From: Polaribacter cellanae
GTDB lineage: Bacteria; Bacteroidota; Bacteroidia; Flavobacteriales; Flavobacteriaceae
Length of the DNA: 64,000 nt
Assembly (NCBI RefSeq): GCF_017569185.1
Contig: NZ_CP071869.1
Span: 682,001 to 746,000 of the forward strand
Direction of reading: 5' to 3'
Shown: positions 23,960-33,490 of the stretch, piece after piece
Layout of the letters: each line of letters begins with the position of its first letter
Position numbering within the stretch: the first letter of the stretch is position 1
Notes under the pieces: generated by a model
The model's database searches: none
What the model was told of the DNA's origin: nothing
The model's input: only the letters and a program-made list of their open reading frames with translations
Program-made: the position numbers and the translations under genes

Positions 23960-26152
23960 ATGAGCAAAAAGAAAGAATTTAAAATAGAAAAACAAGCACG
24001 TCCTGTTAAAACACCTACTGTTTTACAAATGGAAGGTGTAGAATGTGGGGCGGCTGCATTAAGTATTATTCTTGGGTACTATGGAAAATTTGTCCCATTG
24101 GAAAAATTACGAATTGCTTGTGGTGTTTCTAGAGATGGATTAAAAGCAACAAACATTTTAAAAGCTGCTAGAGAATATGGATTAGAAGCCAAAGGTTATG
24201 CAAAATCTATTGAAAAATTAATGCAGTTAGAAATGCCTGCTATTATTTTCTGGAATTTTAATCATTTTTTAGTCATTGAAGGATTTACAAAAAACAAAGT
24301 GTATTTAAGTGACCCTGCTCAAGGGAGGTATCATGTAAGTCATCAAGAATTTGATGATGCTTTTACAGGTGTAGTAATGACTTTTAAGCCTGGAGAGAAT
24401 TTTGAAAAAGGAAACGAAAAGCAAGGTTTAATGAGTTCTCTTGCTTCAAGAGTAAAAAACTCAAAAATGAGTATTACTTATATTATTCTTGCAAGTTTAT
24501 TTTTAGTAATTCCAGGTCTTGTCATTCCTTCTTTTACAAAAATATTTATTGATAAATATCTAGTCAATGGAATTTCAGAGTTTATAATGCCTTTACTTTT
24601 AGTAATGGGAGGTATCCTTCTCATAAATTCAATACTGGTGTATCTACAACAATATTATTTATTACGATTAGAAACAAAACTCGCACTAACCACATCCAGT
24701 AAGTTTTTATGGCATGTATTTCATTTGCCAATAGCTTTTTTCACCCAGCGATATAGTGGAGAGGTTGGAAACAGAGTATCCTTAAATGATAAAGTAGCAA
24801 GATTGTTAAGTGGAGATTTAGCAAATTCAGCCTTAAATGTCATAGTGGTTGTATTTTATGCATTGCTAATGTTTTCTTACGATATCGTACTCACAGTAAT
24901 AGGTATTGCCATGGCTACTTTAAACATAGTGGCGTTACAATTTGTTTCTAGAGCACGTAAAGATGCGAATCGTAATTTTATGAATGAAAACGGGAAGCTT
25001 TTAGGAACTACAACCTCTGGTATTAGTATGATTGAAACTCTAAAAGCATCTGGAAGAGAAAATGATTTTTTTACAACTTGGACAGGGTATTTAGCCAAAG
25101 TAATGAACACACAACAAGAATTAGGTTGGCTAACCACAAGACTTAATATAATTCCACCATTATTAATGTCCCTTACAACAACTATCATTCTTGGTGCTGG
25201 TGCTATGCGTGTTATGGATGGGCAAATGACCTTAGGAATGCTAGTTGCTTTTTTATACTTGATGAATAATTTTATGGGACCTGTAAATCAATTAGTAAGA
25301 GTTGGAAGTTTACTTCAAGAAACAGAAGGCGATATGGGAAGAATTGATGATGTATTAAATTATGAAATTGCAAGTGAATTTGAAGAAAAAGAAGAAATAA
25401 AAAATAAAATTTCTGAAGAGAATTTACAAAAGTTAACAGGTCATTTTGAAATGAAGAATATAACTTTTGGTTACAATACCACAATGCCTGCCTTAATTGA
25501 AGATTTTAGTTTAAAGCTAAAACCTGGTAGTAGAGTTGCATTGGTTGGAGGATCTGGTAGTGGTAAATCAACAGTAGCAAGATTAGCTTCTGGTCTTTAT
25601 GATCCTTGGGAAGGAGAAATACGATTTGATAATAAGCTACGAAAAGAGATTCCTAGACATATTATTACCGAATCAGTAGCTGTTATAGATCAAGAAGTAT
25701 TGATGTTTAAAGGTTCTATTCAAGAAAATATAGGTTTTTGGGATGCAAAAATTCCTGAAAAACATATTATTCAATCTGCTAAAGATGCGGCAATTCACGA
25801 TGTTGTTGCGGCAAGAACAGATGCTTATGATAGTGAAGTAATGGAACGAGGAGCAAATTTTAGTGGAGGTCAACGCCAACGATTAGAAATTGCAAGAGCG
25901 TTAGCATTAAATCCATCTATTTTAATTATGGATGAAGCCACAAGTGCTTTAGACCCAAAATCTGAAAAAATTGTGATGGATAATATTAAAAAGCGAGGTT
26001 GTACTTGTTTAATTGTAGCCCATAGATTGAGTACCATTATGGATTGTGATGAAATCATTGTAATGGAGTTTGGAAAAATAGTAGAACGTGGAACGCATCA
26101 AGAATTAATGAGTAAAAATGGGACTTATGCTCAGTTAATTGATTCAAAATAA
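23960..26152 (+). CDS. NHLP peptide export ABC transporter with C39 peptidase (ABC1)
   Basis: A 730-residue protein. N-terminal C39 peptidase: catalytic Cys29 (MEGVECGAAALS), His in FNHFLVIEG and Asp in LSDPAQG, all present, so it should cut after the GG of the leaders. Six transmembrane helices follow (about 175-460), then the ATPase: GGSGSGKSTVARLA, FSGGQRQRLEIARAL and LIMDEATSALDP. This is the NHLM_micro_ABC1 type (TIGR03796). It processes and exports the precursors; the ABC2 gene begins seven bases later. Confidence 0.95.
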   Translation: MSKKKEFKIEKQARPVKTPTVLQMEGVECGAAALSIILGYYGKFVPLEKLRIACGVSRDGLKATNILKAAREYGLEAKGYAKSIEKLMQLEMPAIIFWNFNHFLVIEGFTKNKVYLSDPAQGRYHVSHQEFDDAFTGVVMTFKPGENFEKGNEKQGLMSSLASRVKNSKMSITYIILASLFLVIPGLVIPSFTKIFIDKYLVNGISEFIMPLLLVMGGILLINSILVYLQQYYLLRLETKLALTTSSKFLWHVFHLPIAFFTQRYSGEVGNRVSLNDKVARLLSGDLANSALNVIVVVFYALLMFSYDIVLTVIGIAMATLNIVALQFVSRARKDANRNFMNENGKLLGTTTSGISMIETLKASGRENDFFTTWTGYLAKVMNTQQELGWLTTRLNIIPPLLMSLTTTIILGAGAMRVMDGQMTLGMLVAFLYLMNNFMGPVNQLVRVGSLLQETEGDMGRIDDVLNYEIASEFEEKEEIKNKISEENLQKLTGHFEMKNITFGYNTTMPALIEDFSLKLKPGSRVALVGGSGSGKSTVARLASGLYDPWEGEIRFDNKLRKEIPRHIITESVAVIDQEVLMFKGSIQENIGFWDAKIPEKHIIQSAKDAAIHDVVAARTDAYDSEVMERGANFSGGQRQRLEIARALALNPSILIMDEATSALDPKSEKIVMDNIKKRGCTCLIVAHRLSTIMDCDEIIVMEFGKIVERGTHQELMSKNGTYAQLIDSK

Positions 26153-26159
26153 AGTAGAT

Positions 26160-29069
26160 ATGTTTGAAAACAAAAAAATAAGGTTAGCAGAAAATCAATC
26201 ATTAGTTTTAAAAGAGTTTGATAGATTTTGGATGGTTACTTCTGGAGAGGTTGATGTTTTTTATACTGCTATTGATGATAATGGAGAGTACGTTAGCGCT
26301 TTAAAATATTTATATAGTGCAAAATCTGGAGAATTGCTTTTTAGTTTAAAGACTTCGGAAAAAAAAGAAGATAACTATAAATTAATTGTTGTTAGTAAAG
26401 GAGCGTCTATAGTCGCAATCAATAAAAATAAGCTATTATATATAGAGCATCTTTTCTTAAAGAGCATGATTGATAAATGGGTTTTAAAGACTGCCCACCG
26501 TATACAACAAACAAATAGTCCAAGAGTATATACAATTATTGAACCGTCTGATTCAACAGACTTAAAAAAAGATGCTATTGGATTTCCTGCAAAAGGTGTA
26601 CTGTGGAGTTCATTAATAAAAGGAGAATATAACATATACTCTGAAGATAGAATAGTAACTTCAGATTCAGGAATTAATTACCCAATAGCTGTATCCAATA
26701 GTTTGTGGATAAAAGGACTTTTAAATGAAACCGAAATAAAGGTTTCAAGTACAAAAGAGGTTCTTAAAGATGAAATAGATTTTATGCGTTCATTAAATAA
26801 TTTACAAGATTATTTATATGCAAAATTACTTGAAAATAACACTTTAGAAATCGAGGAAGAAAGAAATCGAATAAAAGAAAAAGTAACCTCAGAAGCTTCT
26901 AATTTATCAAGCACATTACAACAATTAAGAACTATTGTTGTTGGGAAAAACAAAAAAGGAACTGTACTAAAAGGTAATAAAGCTTTAGACAATAATTTAT
27001 TTGCTACTTGTCAGCTTATTGGTGATGCAGTTGGATTTCAATTTGAAGCTCCAAAATTTATGGAGTCTTATAAAAATAGTACTACGAATCAATTATATGC
27101 TATTGCTCAATCATCTAAAGTAAGAGTTCGCAAAATAATTCTTAGAGGCACATGGTGGAAAGAAGAAAATGGACATTTAATTGCTTTTTATAAAGAAGAT
27201 AAAAGACCTGTAGCTTTAATACAAAGCACACCAAATTCTTATCTTTTAAAAGATATTTCAACAGGAGAAGAACTAAAAATAGATCATAAAATTGCAGATC
27301 AATTAGAGCCTATTTGTTATATGCTTTTTTACGGATTTAATGAGACCATGACATCAGTAAGAAAGATTGGTAAATTTGCAGTTCAAGGGATAAAAAAAGA
27401 TTCTAAATACCTAATCCTAGCTGCATTTGCAGGAAGTTTAATAGGCTTATTAGTTCCTGTTTTGTCAGGAGTTATGTTTGATGATGTAATACCTACTGCC
27501 GATAAATCGTTACACTTCGAAGTGTTTGCAATCATGCTCATGTTAGGATTGGTTACAGCAGGGTTACAACTCGTTCAAGGAGTCTTACAACTCAGAGTAG
27601 AATCTAAATCCAGTATTAATTTACAAGCTGGTGTAATGGATCATTTGTTACGCTTGCCAGTTACTTTTTATAAAAAATTCTCAGCGGGAGATTTAACTAA
27701 CAGAGCTTTAAGTATTAATGGTATTCGACAAATATTATCTAGCACAGTAATGACTGCTGTTTTAAGTGGTGCTTTTTCATTTGTAAATTTAGGGTTGTTA
27801 TTTTATTACGAATCTAGTTTAGCTTGGATAGGAGTTGGTTTGGCTTTATTAGCTGTGACATTTATGACTATTATTGGTTTTATGAAATTAAAATATGACC
27901 GTCAAATCTCTGATATTCAAGGTGAGTTACAAGGGTTTCTTTTTGAATTCTTATCAGGAATTACTAAAATTAGAATTACGGGTGGAGAACGTAGAATATT
28001 TACACTTTGGGGAACAAAATTCTCTAAACTAAAACAATTAGGATTTAGCTCTGGAAGTTACCAGAATTTTGTAGAAGTTTTTAATAGTTCGTATCCATTA
28101 TTCACTAATATTCTATTTTTTGGTTTTATATATTATACCGTTAGTAATGCTACTGCTGTAGGTGCTATGATTTCTGTAGGTGCTTTTATGGCATTTATCA
28201 GTGCTTTTAATCAGTTTTTAAGAGATTGTTTAAAAATGAGCATGGCGCTAATTACATCGTTAAATATCATTACTTTATATGAAAGGGTAAAACCAATTTT
28301 AGAAGAAATACCTGAATCTTCAGAACAAAGTACAGACCCAGGAGAATTGGTTGGAGATATTGAAATGAATTCGGTTTCTTTTAGGTATCATGAAGACCAA
28401 CCGTTAATTTTAAACAACTTATCTTTTAAGATTAATCAAGGGGAAATGGTCGCTTTTGTAGGAACTTCTGGTTCTGGTAAATCTACAATAATGCGCTTGT
28501 TATTAGGGTTTGAAGAGCCTGAAGCTGGTTCAATATACTATGATGGTGATGCATATGATTCTATGAATAAAGATTTGGTGCGTAGACAGATTGGTGTTGT
28601 GCTTCAAAATGGAGCCTTGATGTCTGGAAGTATTTATAAGAATATTGTTGGTAACTCAGAACTAACATTGGAGGATGCATGGGAAGCAGCACGAATGGCA
28701 GGAATGGAAGAAGATATAAAGCAAATGCCTATGGAAATGCATACTGTGATAAGTGAAGGTGCAGGAACATTCTCTGGAGGGCAACGTCAACGTTTAATGA
28801 TTGCTCGTGCCATTGTGCATAAACCTAGATTATTATTTATGGATGAGGCAACAAGTGCTTTAGATAATAAAACACAAAATATTGTGTCAGAAAGTTTAGA
28901 TAAGCTTCAAGCTACGAGAATAGTAATTGCTCACCGTTTAAGTACTGTAAAAAATGCTGATTGTATTTATGTGTTAGATAAAGGAGCAATTGTAGAATCG
29001 GGTTCTTTTGAAGAATTGATGGAGAAAAAAGGAGTGTTTGCAAATTTAGCCAAACGACAAATAGCATAA
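26160..29069 (+). CDS. NHLP export ABC transporter ABC2 with cNMP-like N terminus
   Basis: ATG at 26160 gives 969 residues; the TTG at 26139 overlaps the ABC1 end. The N terminus (about 10-130: VLKEFDRFWMVTSGEVDVFY, GELLFSL) has the beta-roll look of cyclic-nucleotide-binding/cupin domains, known in NHLM_micro_ABC2 (TIGR03797). A region of about 250 residues without clear domain follows, then six transmembrane helices and an ATPase: GTSGSGKSTIMRLLLG, FSGGQRQRLMIARA, LFMDEATSALD. No C39 domain. It likely partners ABC1 or acts as a second exporter; ligand gating is a hypothesis. Confidence 0.93.
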   Translation: MFENKKIRLAENQSLVLKEFDRFWMVTSGEVDVFYTAIDDNGEYVSALKYLYSAKSGELLFSLKTSEKKEDNYKLIVVSKGASIVAINKNKLLYIEHLFLKSMIDKWVLKTAHRIQQTNSPRVYTIIEPSDSTDLKKDAIGFPAKGVLWSSLIKGEYNIYSEDRIVTSDSGINYPIAVSNSLWIKGLLNETEIKVSSTKEVLKDEIDFMRSLNNLQDYLYAKLLENNTLEIEEERNRIKEKVTSEASNLSSTLQQLRTIVVGKNKKGTVLKGNKALDNNLFATCQLIGDAVGFQFEAPKFMESYKNSTTNQLYAIAQSSKVRVRKIILRGTWWKEENGHLIAFYKEDKRPVALIQSTPNSYLLKDISTGEELKIDHKIADQLEPICYMLFYGFNETMTSVRKIGKFAVQGIKKDSKYLILAAFAGSLIGLLVPVLSGVMFDDVIPTADKSLHFEVFAIMLMLGLVTAGLQLVQGVLQLRVESKSSINLQAGVMDHLLRLPVTFYKKFSAGDLTNRALSINGIRQILSSTVMTAVLSGAFSFVNLGLLFYYESSLAWIGVGLALLAVTFMTIIGFMKLKYDRQISDIQGELQGFLFEFLSGITKIRITGGERRIFTLWGTKFSKLKQLGFSSGSYQNFVEVFNSSYPLFTNILFFGFIYYTVSNATAVGAMISVGAFMAFISAFNQFLRDCLKMSMALITSLNIITLYERVKPILEEIPESSEQSTDPGELVGDIEMNSVSFRYHEDQPLILNNLSFKINQGEMVAFVGTSGSGKSTIMRLLLGFEEPEAGSIYYDGDAYDSMNKDLVRRQIGVVLQNGALMSGSIYKNIVGNSELTLEDAWEAARMAGMEEDIKQMPMEMHTVISEGAGTFSGGQRQRLMIARAIVHKPRLLFMDEATSALDNKTQNIVSESLDKLQATRIVIAHRLSTVKNADCIYVLDKGAIVESGSFEELMEKKGVFANLAKRQIA

Positions 29070-29079
29070 GTGTTTAAGG

Positions 29080-30216
29080 ATGACTGAAGATGAAAAATAT
29101 ACATTTTTAAAAGAGCTTGTTAAAGAAGAACAAGTAATAGATGAATTACTTATATATTCAAAAAACAAGTTTATTTCAAATGAGCAAAAAACGAACACTT
29201 TATTAGAAGATTCTTATGTTGATACTTGGGAAAGGTATTCTGAAGAATCAAAAGAAATAGGTGTTTTTGAAACTTTGAAAAAGTATATTGTTCAATTACA
29301 ATTTCCTGTTCAAAAAGGAATTTCAAAAACGGGGGCGTATATTAATACAACTTTAAGAGGGAAAAGTAACTTAAATAAATCAGCTTTAAAATTAAATCAA
29401 CCAAAGGGACTAAAACTTGAAATCTACAAAAGTGCTTTGGTTGGGAGTGTTCCAGTACTTATAATTCCAGATGACGAAGATTTTAACACGCTAGTTTGTG
29501 CGTTATCTAATAAAAATGAACCTAAAGAATTAACAAAGTCTATGGGTGCTTCATTTATTAACGGAATCAATAATTGGGATAGAATACACCAATTAAAAGC
29601 AGATTGGTTACAAGGAAACTCAACAGGAAATTGGAGTTTGTATTTTAAAGAAAATATTTTACCAAAACCTCATCTTTTTAAAGATAAATTAATAATACTG
29701 AGTACAAAAGAATATAGCGGTATTAAAAGTCAAAGTATTGGAGTTTCAAAAAGCACTTGGAAATTGTCTTCCTTAATAATTAGAAGAGAACATGAGTGTG
29801 CTCATTTATTTACTTTAAAACATTATGGAGTGATGGCGAATAATATGCATGATGAAATTATTGCAGATTATGCAGGTATTACAAAAGTACTAGGTCATTT
29901 TAATAAAGATTGGTGCTTGCATTTTATAGGTTTAGAAAATTACCCTAAATATAGAAATGGAGCCCGTTTAGAAAATTATCAAGGGAAGAATAAGTTATCA
30001 GAACAAGCTTTTGAAGGTTTAAAAAGAATAATTAAAAATGTTACTGAATCAATTTTTCAATTTGATAATAGTTTAGGAAAAATACAATCTGCAACAGATC
30101 AATTACATCGAATAAAAAGTATTTGCGAAGTTGATTTAATTACAATGGCTTCTTCCAAAGGGAAACAGAAATTAATGGAGAAATATAATAGTAAGCAAGT
30201 TACGATTTTAGTGTGA
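29080..30216 (+). CDS. Probable zinc metalloprotease-like protein in the export operon
   Basis: A 378-residue protein, 10 bases after ABC2. I do not recognise the family name, but RREHECAHLFT (near residue 238) is an HExxH zinc motif, and about 18 residues on HDEIIADYAGI could provide the third ligand. That fits a gluzincin-like metallopeptidase. No signal peptide or transmembrane helix. The first 130 residues are helical. It might trim peptides further or degrade leaders, or it could be a non-catalytic relic; no substrate is visible. Its TGA overlaps the cyclase ATG. Confidence 0.65.
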   Translation: MTEDEKYTFLKELVKEEQVIDELLIYSKNKFISNEQKTNTLLEDSYVDTWERYSEESKEIGVFETLKKYIVQLQFPVQKGISKTGAYINTTLRGKSNLNKSALKLNQPKGLKLEIYKSALVGSVPVLIIPDDEDFNTLVCALSNKNEPKELTKSMGASFINGINNWDRIHQLKADWLQGNSTGNWSLYFKENILPKPHLFKDKLIILSTKEYSGIKSQSIGVSKSTWKLSSLIIRREHECAHLFTLKHYGVMANNMHDEIIADYAGITKVLGHFNKDWCLHFIGLENYPKYRNGARLENYQGKNKLSEQAFEGLKRIIKNVTESIFQFDNSLGKIQSATDQLHRIKSICEVDLITMASSKGKQKLMEKYNSKQVTILV

Positions 30217-32357
30217 TGATGAAAAACGAAAAAATATTAGGAGAAATGAATGCTATTTTAGATCAAATATCTAAAATAATGCAGGTGGAAAGAAGTACTT
30301 TTTTTCTATTAAATAGAGAAACCTCTACCCTAGAAAGCTTGGTTGCTCAAGGAGTGAAAAATATTATTATTTCTGTTCCATTAGGAAAAGGAATAGTAGG
30401 AACTATGTTTCAACAAAAACAACCAATCATTGAAAATAATGCACAAATTAGTAATTTGTTAGACAAATCGTATGATAAACAATTACACTTTGTTACAAAA
30501 TCGGTAGCATGTGTACCTGTTTTTAATGAAAAAGGAAAACCCATTGGTGCATTACAATCTTTAAACAAGAAGAATGGAACTTTTACAGAAAAAGACATTA
30601 AAATATTAAAGAGTTTTGCATCAGCCATTACTTTGATAATAAAAAATAGCGAACTCTATTTTGCTAGCGAGCATATTAAAAATAACTTTTCAACCTTATT
30701 AGAGGTTTTTAAAGCTGTTTCATCTGAATTAAATTTAAACAGACTTATTCAAGTTATTATGAATAAGGCAGCAGAAATCACAAAATCTGATAGAAGCTCA
30801 TTATTTCTGGTAGATGAAGAAACTGGAGAACTTTGGACGGTTTTTGCTAAAGGACTTGAAAACCAAGTTGTGAGAACAAAAAAGGGAATTGTTGCTGAAG
30901 TAGCAAAAAGTAAAAAACCATTGATTGTTAACGACCCTTATAACCATCCACATTTTGATACTTCAGTAGATAAAAAAACAAAATACACCACAAAATCTAT
31001 TTTAAGTGTTCCTGTTTTTAATTCTAAAAATAAAGTATTAGGAGTTATACAAGTTATTAATAAATTAAAAAATAATTTTGATACAGACGATTTAGATATC
31101 CTTACAGGGTTTGCAAGTCAAATTCGTATTGCCATAGAAAATGCAAAACTGTTTGACCAAATTCAAGGAATGAAGAATCATTTAGATATTTTAGTTCAAA
31201 ATCTAGATAGTGGTATTGTAACTATAGATAAATCGCTTAAAATAAGTACTGTTAATCAAACTTTTAATGAATTATTTGGTTTAAAGAAGAACCAAAATTT
31301 AACTAATAATTTTATTGATGATATAGAGAGCTCATTAAAACCTTTATTTAAGCATTGTGAAGAAACAATAAGTACAGGAGAAAAACAGTATCAAGAAGAA
31401 GTAAAAGTAAAAATTACCAATAAAAAGCTTGTTACTATTAATAGTAGTACTTTACCTATGCAAGATGCTAAAGGAAAGGTTATTGGTGCAATCGTTGTTT
31501 TTAATGATATTTCTAAAGAAAAGAGAATCCAATCTAATTTAAGCAGATATATTCCACAGCATTTAGTAAAACAAGTTATGGATCATGATAATCTATCTTT
31601 ATTAAAAGGTAATTATTCTAAATGCAGTATTTTATTTTCAGATATTAGAAATTTCACCACATTAACGGAAGAGTTTGGTGCTATTCAAATTGTAGAATTG
31701 TTAAATAAATATTTTGAAGCAATGATTACTTCGGTACATAAGTACAATGGAATTTTAGATAAATATATCGGTGATGCTATTATGACCGTTTTTGGAGTAC
31801 CTTATGCTAATATTTCTGATGCAAAAAATGCGGTAAATTGTGCTTTAGATATGTTTTCAATGCTTGCCGATTTAAATAAAGTAAATAAAAAATTACCTAC
31901 TTTAAATATAGGTATTGGTATTAGTACTGGTAATGTGGTCTCTGGTAATATTGGATCTGAAAAACGTTTTGAATATACCGTAATTGGAGATTCTGTTAAT
32001 TTAGCGGCTCGTTTAGAAAGCGCAACAAAAACCTATAATGTAAATTTATTAATTTGCGAAGAAACCTATAATGAAGTAAAAAAAGATTTTCATTGCAGAG
32101 AAATAGATACCTTATTGGTAAAAGGAAAAAACATTCCAGTTAAAGTATTTACAGTAATTGCCCCTAAGAACATAGAGCTTACACAACAACAATTAGATTT
32201 CAACTCAAAATATATAGAAGGCTTGGCTTATTATAAAGAAAACAACTATCAAAAAGCCATAAAACTTTTTCAAGAAGCAGATAAATTAATTCCTAATGAT
32301 GGTCCAACACATGTGTTTATTGAAAAACTGAACAATCTTCTTTTAAAAACAGTTTAA
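30216..32357 (+). CDS. GAF-GAF-PAS class III adenylate/guanylate cyclase
   Basis: ATG at 30216 (overlapping the TGA before it) gives 713 residues. GAF domains at about 5-150 and 165-315 (AQGVKNIIISVPLGKGIVGT; AKGLENQVVRTKKGIVAEVA), PAS at about 325-430 and the catalytic domain at about 455-650: metal Asp in LFSDIRNFTT, base-contact Lys in DKYIGDAIM, and IGDSVNLAARLE with the base Asp, Asn and Arg. The site looks complete and ATP-like. A short C-terminal helix pair follows. It closes the operon that starts with a cyclic-nucleotide-binding protein. Confidence 0.92.
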   Translation: MMKNEKILGEMNAILDQISKIMQVERSTFFLLNRETSTLESLVAQGVKNIIISVPLGKGIVGTMFQQKQPIIENNAQISNLLDKSYDKQLHFVTKSVACVPVFNEKGKPIGALQSLNKKNGTFTEKDIKILKSFASAITLIIKNSELYFASEHIKNNFSTLLEVFKAVSSELNLNRLIQVIMNKAAEITKSDRSSLFLVDEETGELWTVFAKGLENQVVRTKKGIVAEVAKSKKPLIVNDPYNHPHFDTSVDKKTKYTTKSILSVPVFNSKNKVLGVIQVINKLKNNFDTDDLDILTGFASQIRIAIENAKLFDQIQGMKNHLDILVQNLDSGIVTIDKSLKISTVNQTFNELFGLKKNQNLTNNFIDDIESSLKPLFKHCEETISTGEKQYQEEVKVKITNKKLVTINSSTLPMQDAKGKVIGAIVVFNDISKEKRIQSNLSRYIPQHLVKQVMDHDNLSLLKGNYSKCSILFSDIRNFTTLTEEFGAIQIVELLNKYFEAMITSVHKYNGILDKYIGDAIMTVFGVPYANISDAKNAVNCALDMFSMLADLNKVNKKLPTLNIGIGISTGNVVSGNIGSEKRFEYTVIGDSVNLAARLESATKTYNVNLLICEETYNEVKKDFHCREIDTLLVKGKNIPVKVFTVIAPKNIELTQQQLDFNSKYIEGLAYYKENNYQKAIKLFQEADKLIPNDGPTHVFIEKLNNLLLKTV

Positions 32358-32359
32358 TT

Positions 32360-33043
32360 TTAAAACTCTCCAAAGGTAAAAATCAATAAAAATATTATTC
32401 CATAAAATAGAATAAGATTTAGAGAAACAAAACTAAAACGTTTCAGTCTACTAATTTCAAAAACCTTAGAATTCCAAATAATAATTAGCAAATGATAGGG
32501 TAGAAAAAAGGCTTGTTCAATAAAATTATCTCCTACAAACGCATTTAACATTATGGATATTGGCACAAATATTATCGTCCAAATACTAACGTTGTAAATA
32601 TTCAGTACAAGATGCTCATGAAAATTCTTTTTTTGTTTAAAATATACTAGATAACTCAAAAAAGTTAAAAGAAAAATATTAAACAATAGTATAACAAATT
32701 GTGACGAGATAGTACTTGTTACAATAATCCCTAAAAAATCGTTTGCAAATAGATAGTGTAATAAAAGAAGTAGTGAACCTATTGTAAAAAACTTACCAGG
32801 ACTATAGTAGAACCCTCTATATCCTTTCCAATAATTTAGAATAAGTTTTTCAGGCTGAGTTAATCCTATTTTCATATTTTTAAAAAAAGATTTTTCTAAT
32901 GAAAAAATACTATTAAATAGGTCATTTAAAACTGATCCACTTGTTATTCGTTTGTTTGTGAAATATTGTCCACATTTTGAACAATATTTCTTATCAATTT
33001 CATTAGAACAAACTGAACATATTTTATTTTGACTTTTATTCAT
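32360..33043 (-). CDS. DUF3667 zinc-ribbon membrane protein
   Basis: A 227-residue protein. N-terminal zinc ribbon CSVCSNEIDKKYCSKCGQYF, then a hydrophobic body with about four transmembrane segments: DUF3667. Function unknown; members are common in Flavobacteriia. It is convergent with the cyclase gene, three bases apart, and divergent from precursor 2, so it interrupts the plus-strand locus. Confidence 0.85.
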   Translation of the reverse strand: MNKSQNKICSVCSNEIDKKYCSKCGQYFTNKRITSGSVLNDLFNSIFSLEKSFFKNMKIGLTQPEKLILNYWKGYRGFYYSPGKFFTIGSLLLLLHYLFANDFLGIIVTSTISSQFVILLFNIFLLTFLSYLVYFKQKKNFHEHLVLNIYNVSIWTIIFVPISIMLNAFVGDNFIEQAFFLPYHLLIIIWNSKVFEISRLKRFSFVSLNLILFYGIIFLLIFTFGEF

Positions 33044-33076
33044 TGTACTTTTTAATTCTGTTTAAGACATTTTCGT

Positions 33077-33120
33077 CAGTCTTTTTGTCATTTTTCTACC
33101 TACCCAAAAGGGTACTTTTA
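33077..33120 (+). promoter_or_regulatory. Regulon promoter C (precursor 2 and TPR-cyclase)
   Basis: GTCAGT (C at 33077) and GTCATTTTT (C at 33089) are 12 bases apart; TACTTTTA begins at 33113, exactly 24 bases after the second C. A perfect palindrome TACCCAAAAGGGTA (33101-33114) fills the spacer and overlaps the start of the -7-like element, so a TACCC-box protein bound there could block or alter this promoter. Confidence 0.7.
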
Positions 33121-33153
33121 TATCATATTATTTAAATACAAATTAGTAACATT

Positions 33154-33486
33154 ATGGAACTTACAAAAGAACAAAAATTATTTCAAACCGTTGTACAAAA
33201 AGCTTGGGAAGACACTGCTTTTAAACAAGAACTAATTAACAACCCTATAGAAGCAATTGAAAATTTAACAGGAAAGCGAGTAAAATTACCAGAAGGTAAA
33301 ACTGTTGTGGTACGAGATCAAACAGATACTTCCGTTGTTTACATCAATATTCCTGCTGAACCTAATATGGATGATATGGAATTAACAGAAGAGCAATTAG
33401 AAATTGTTGCTGGTGGTGGTAATCCAGGTGTAATTATACAAGCTTCAACTGCTTCTGATCCATTGAATGGAATGGTAGAAGGCTAG
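33154..33486 (+). CDS. NHLP-family RiPP precursor 2
   Basis: A 110-residue precursor. Leader: VVQKAWEDTAFKQELINNPI, LTGKRVKLPEGKTVVVRDQT, VVYINIPAEPN and EEQLEIVAGG. Cleavage after VAGG leaves GNPGVIIQASTASDPLNGMVEG, which has several Ser/Thr but no Cys, so thioether rings cannot form within this core. The TPR-cyclase starts four bases after its stop, making precursor and cyclase one transcription unit. Confidence 0.93.
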   Translation: MELTKEQKLFQTVVQKAWEDTAFKQELINNPIEAIENLTGKRVKLPEGKTVVVRDQTDTSVVYINIPAEPNMDDMELTEEQLEIVAGGGNPGVIIQASTASDPLNGMVEG

Positions 33487-33490
33487 AATA

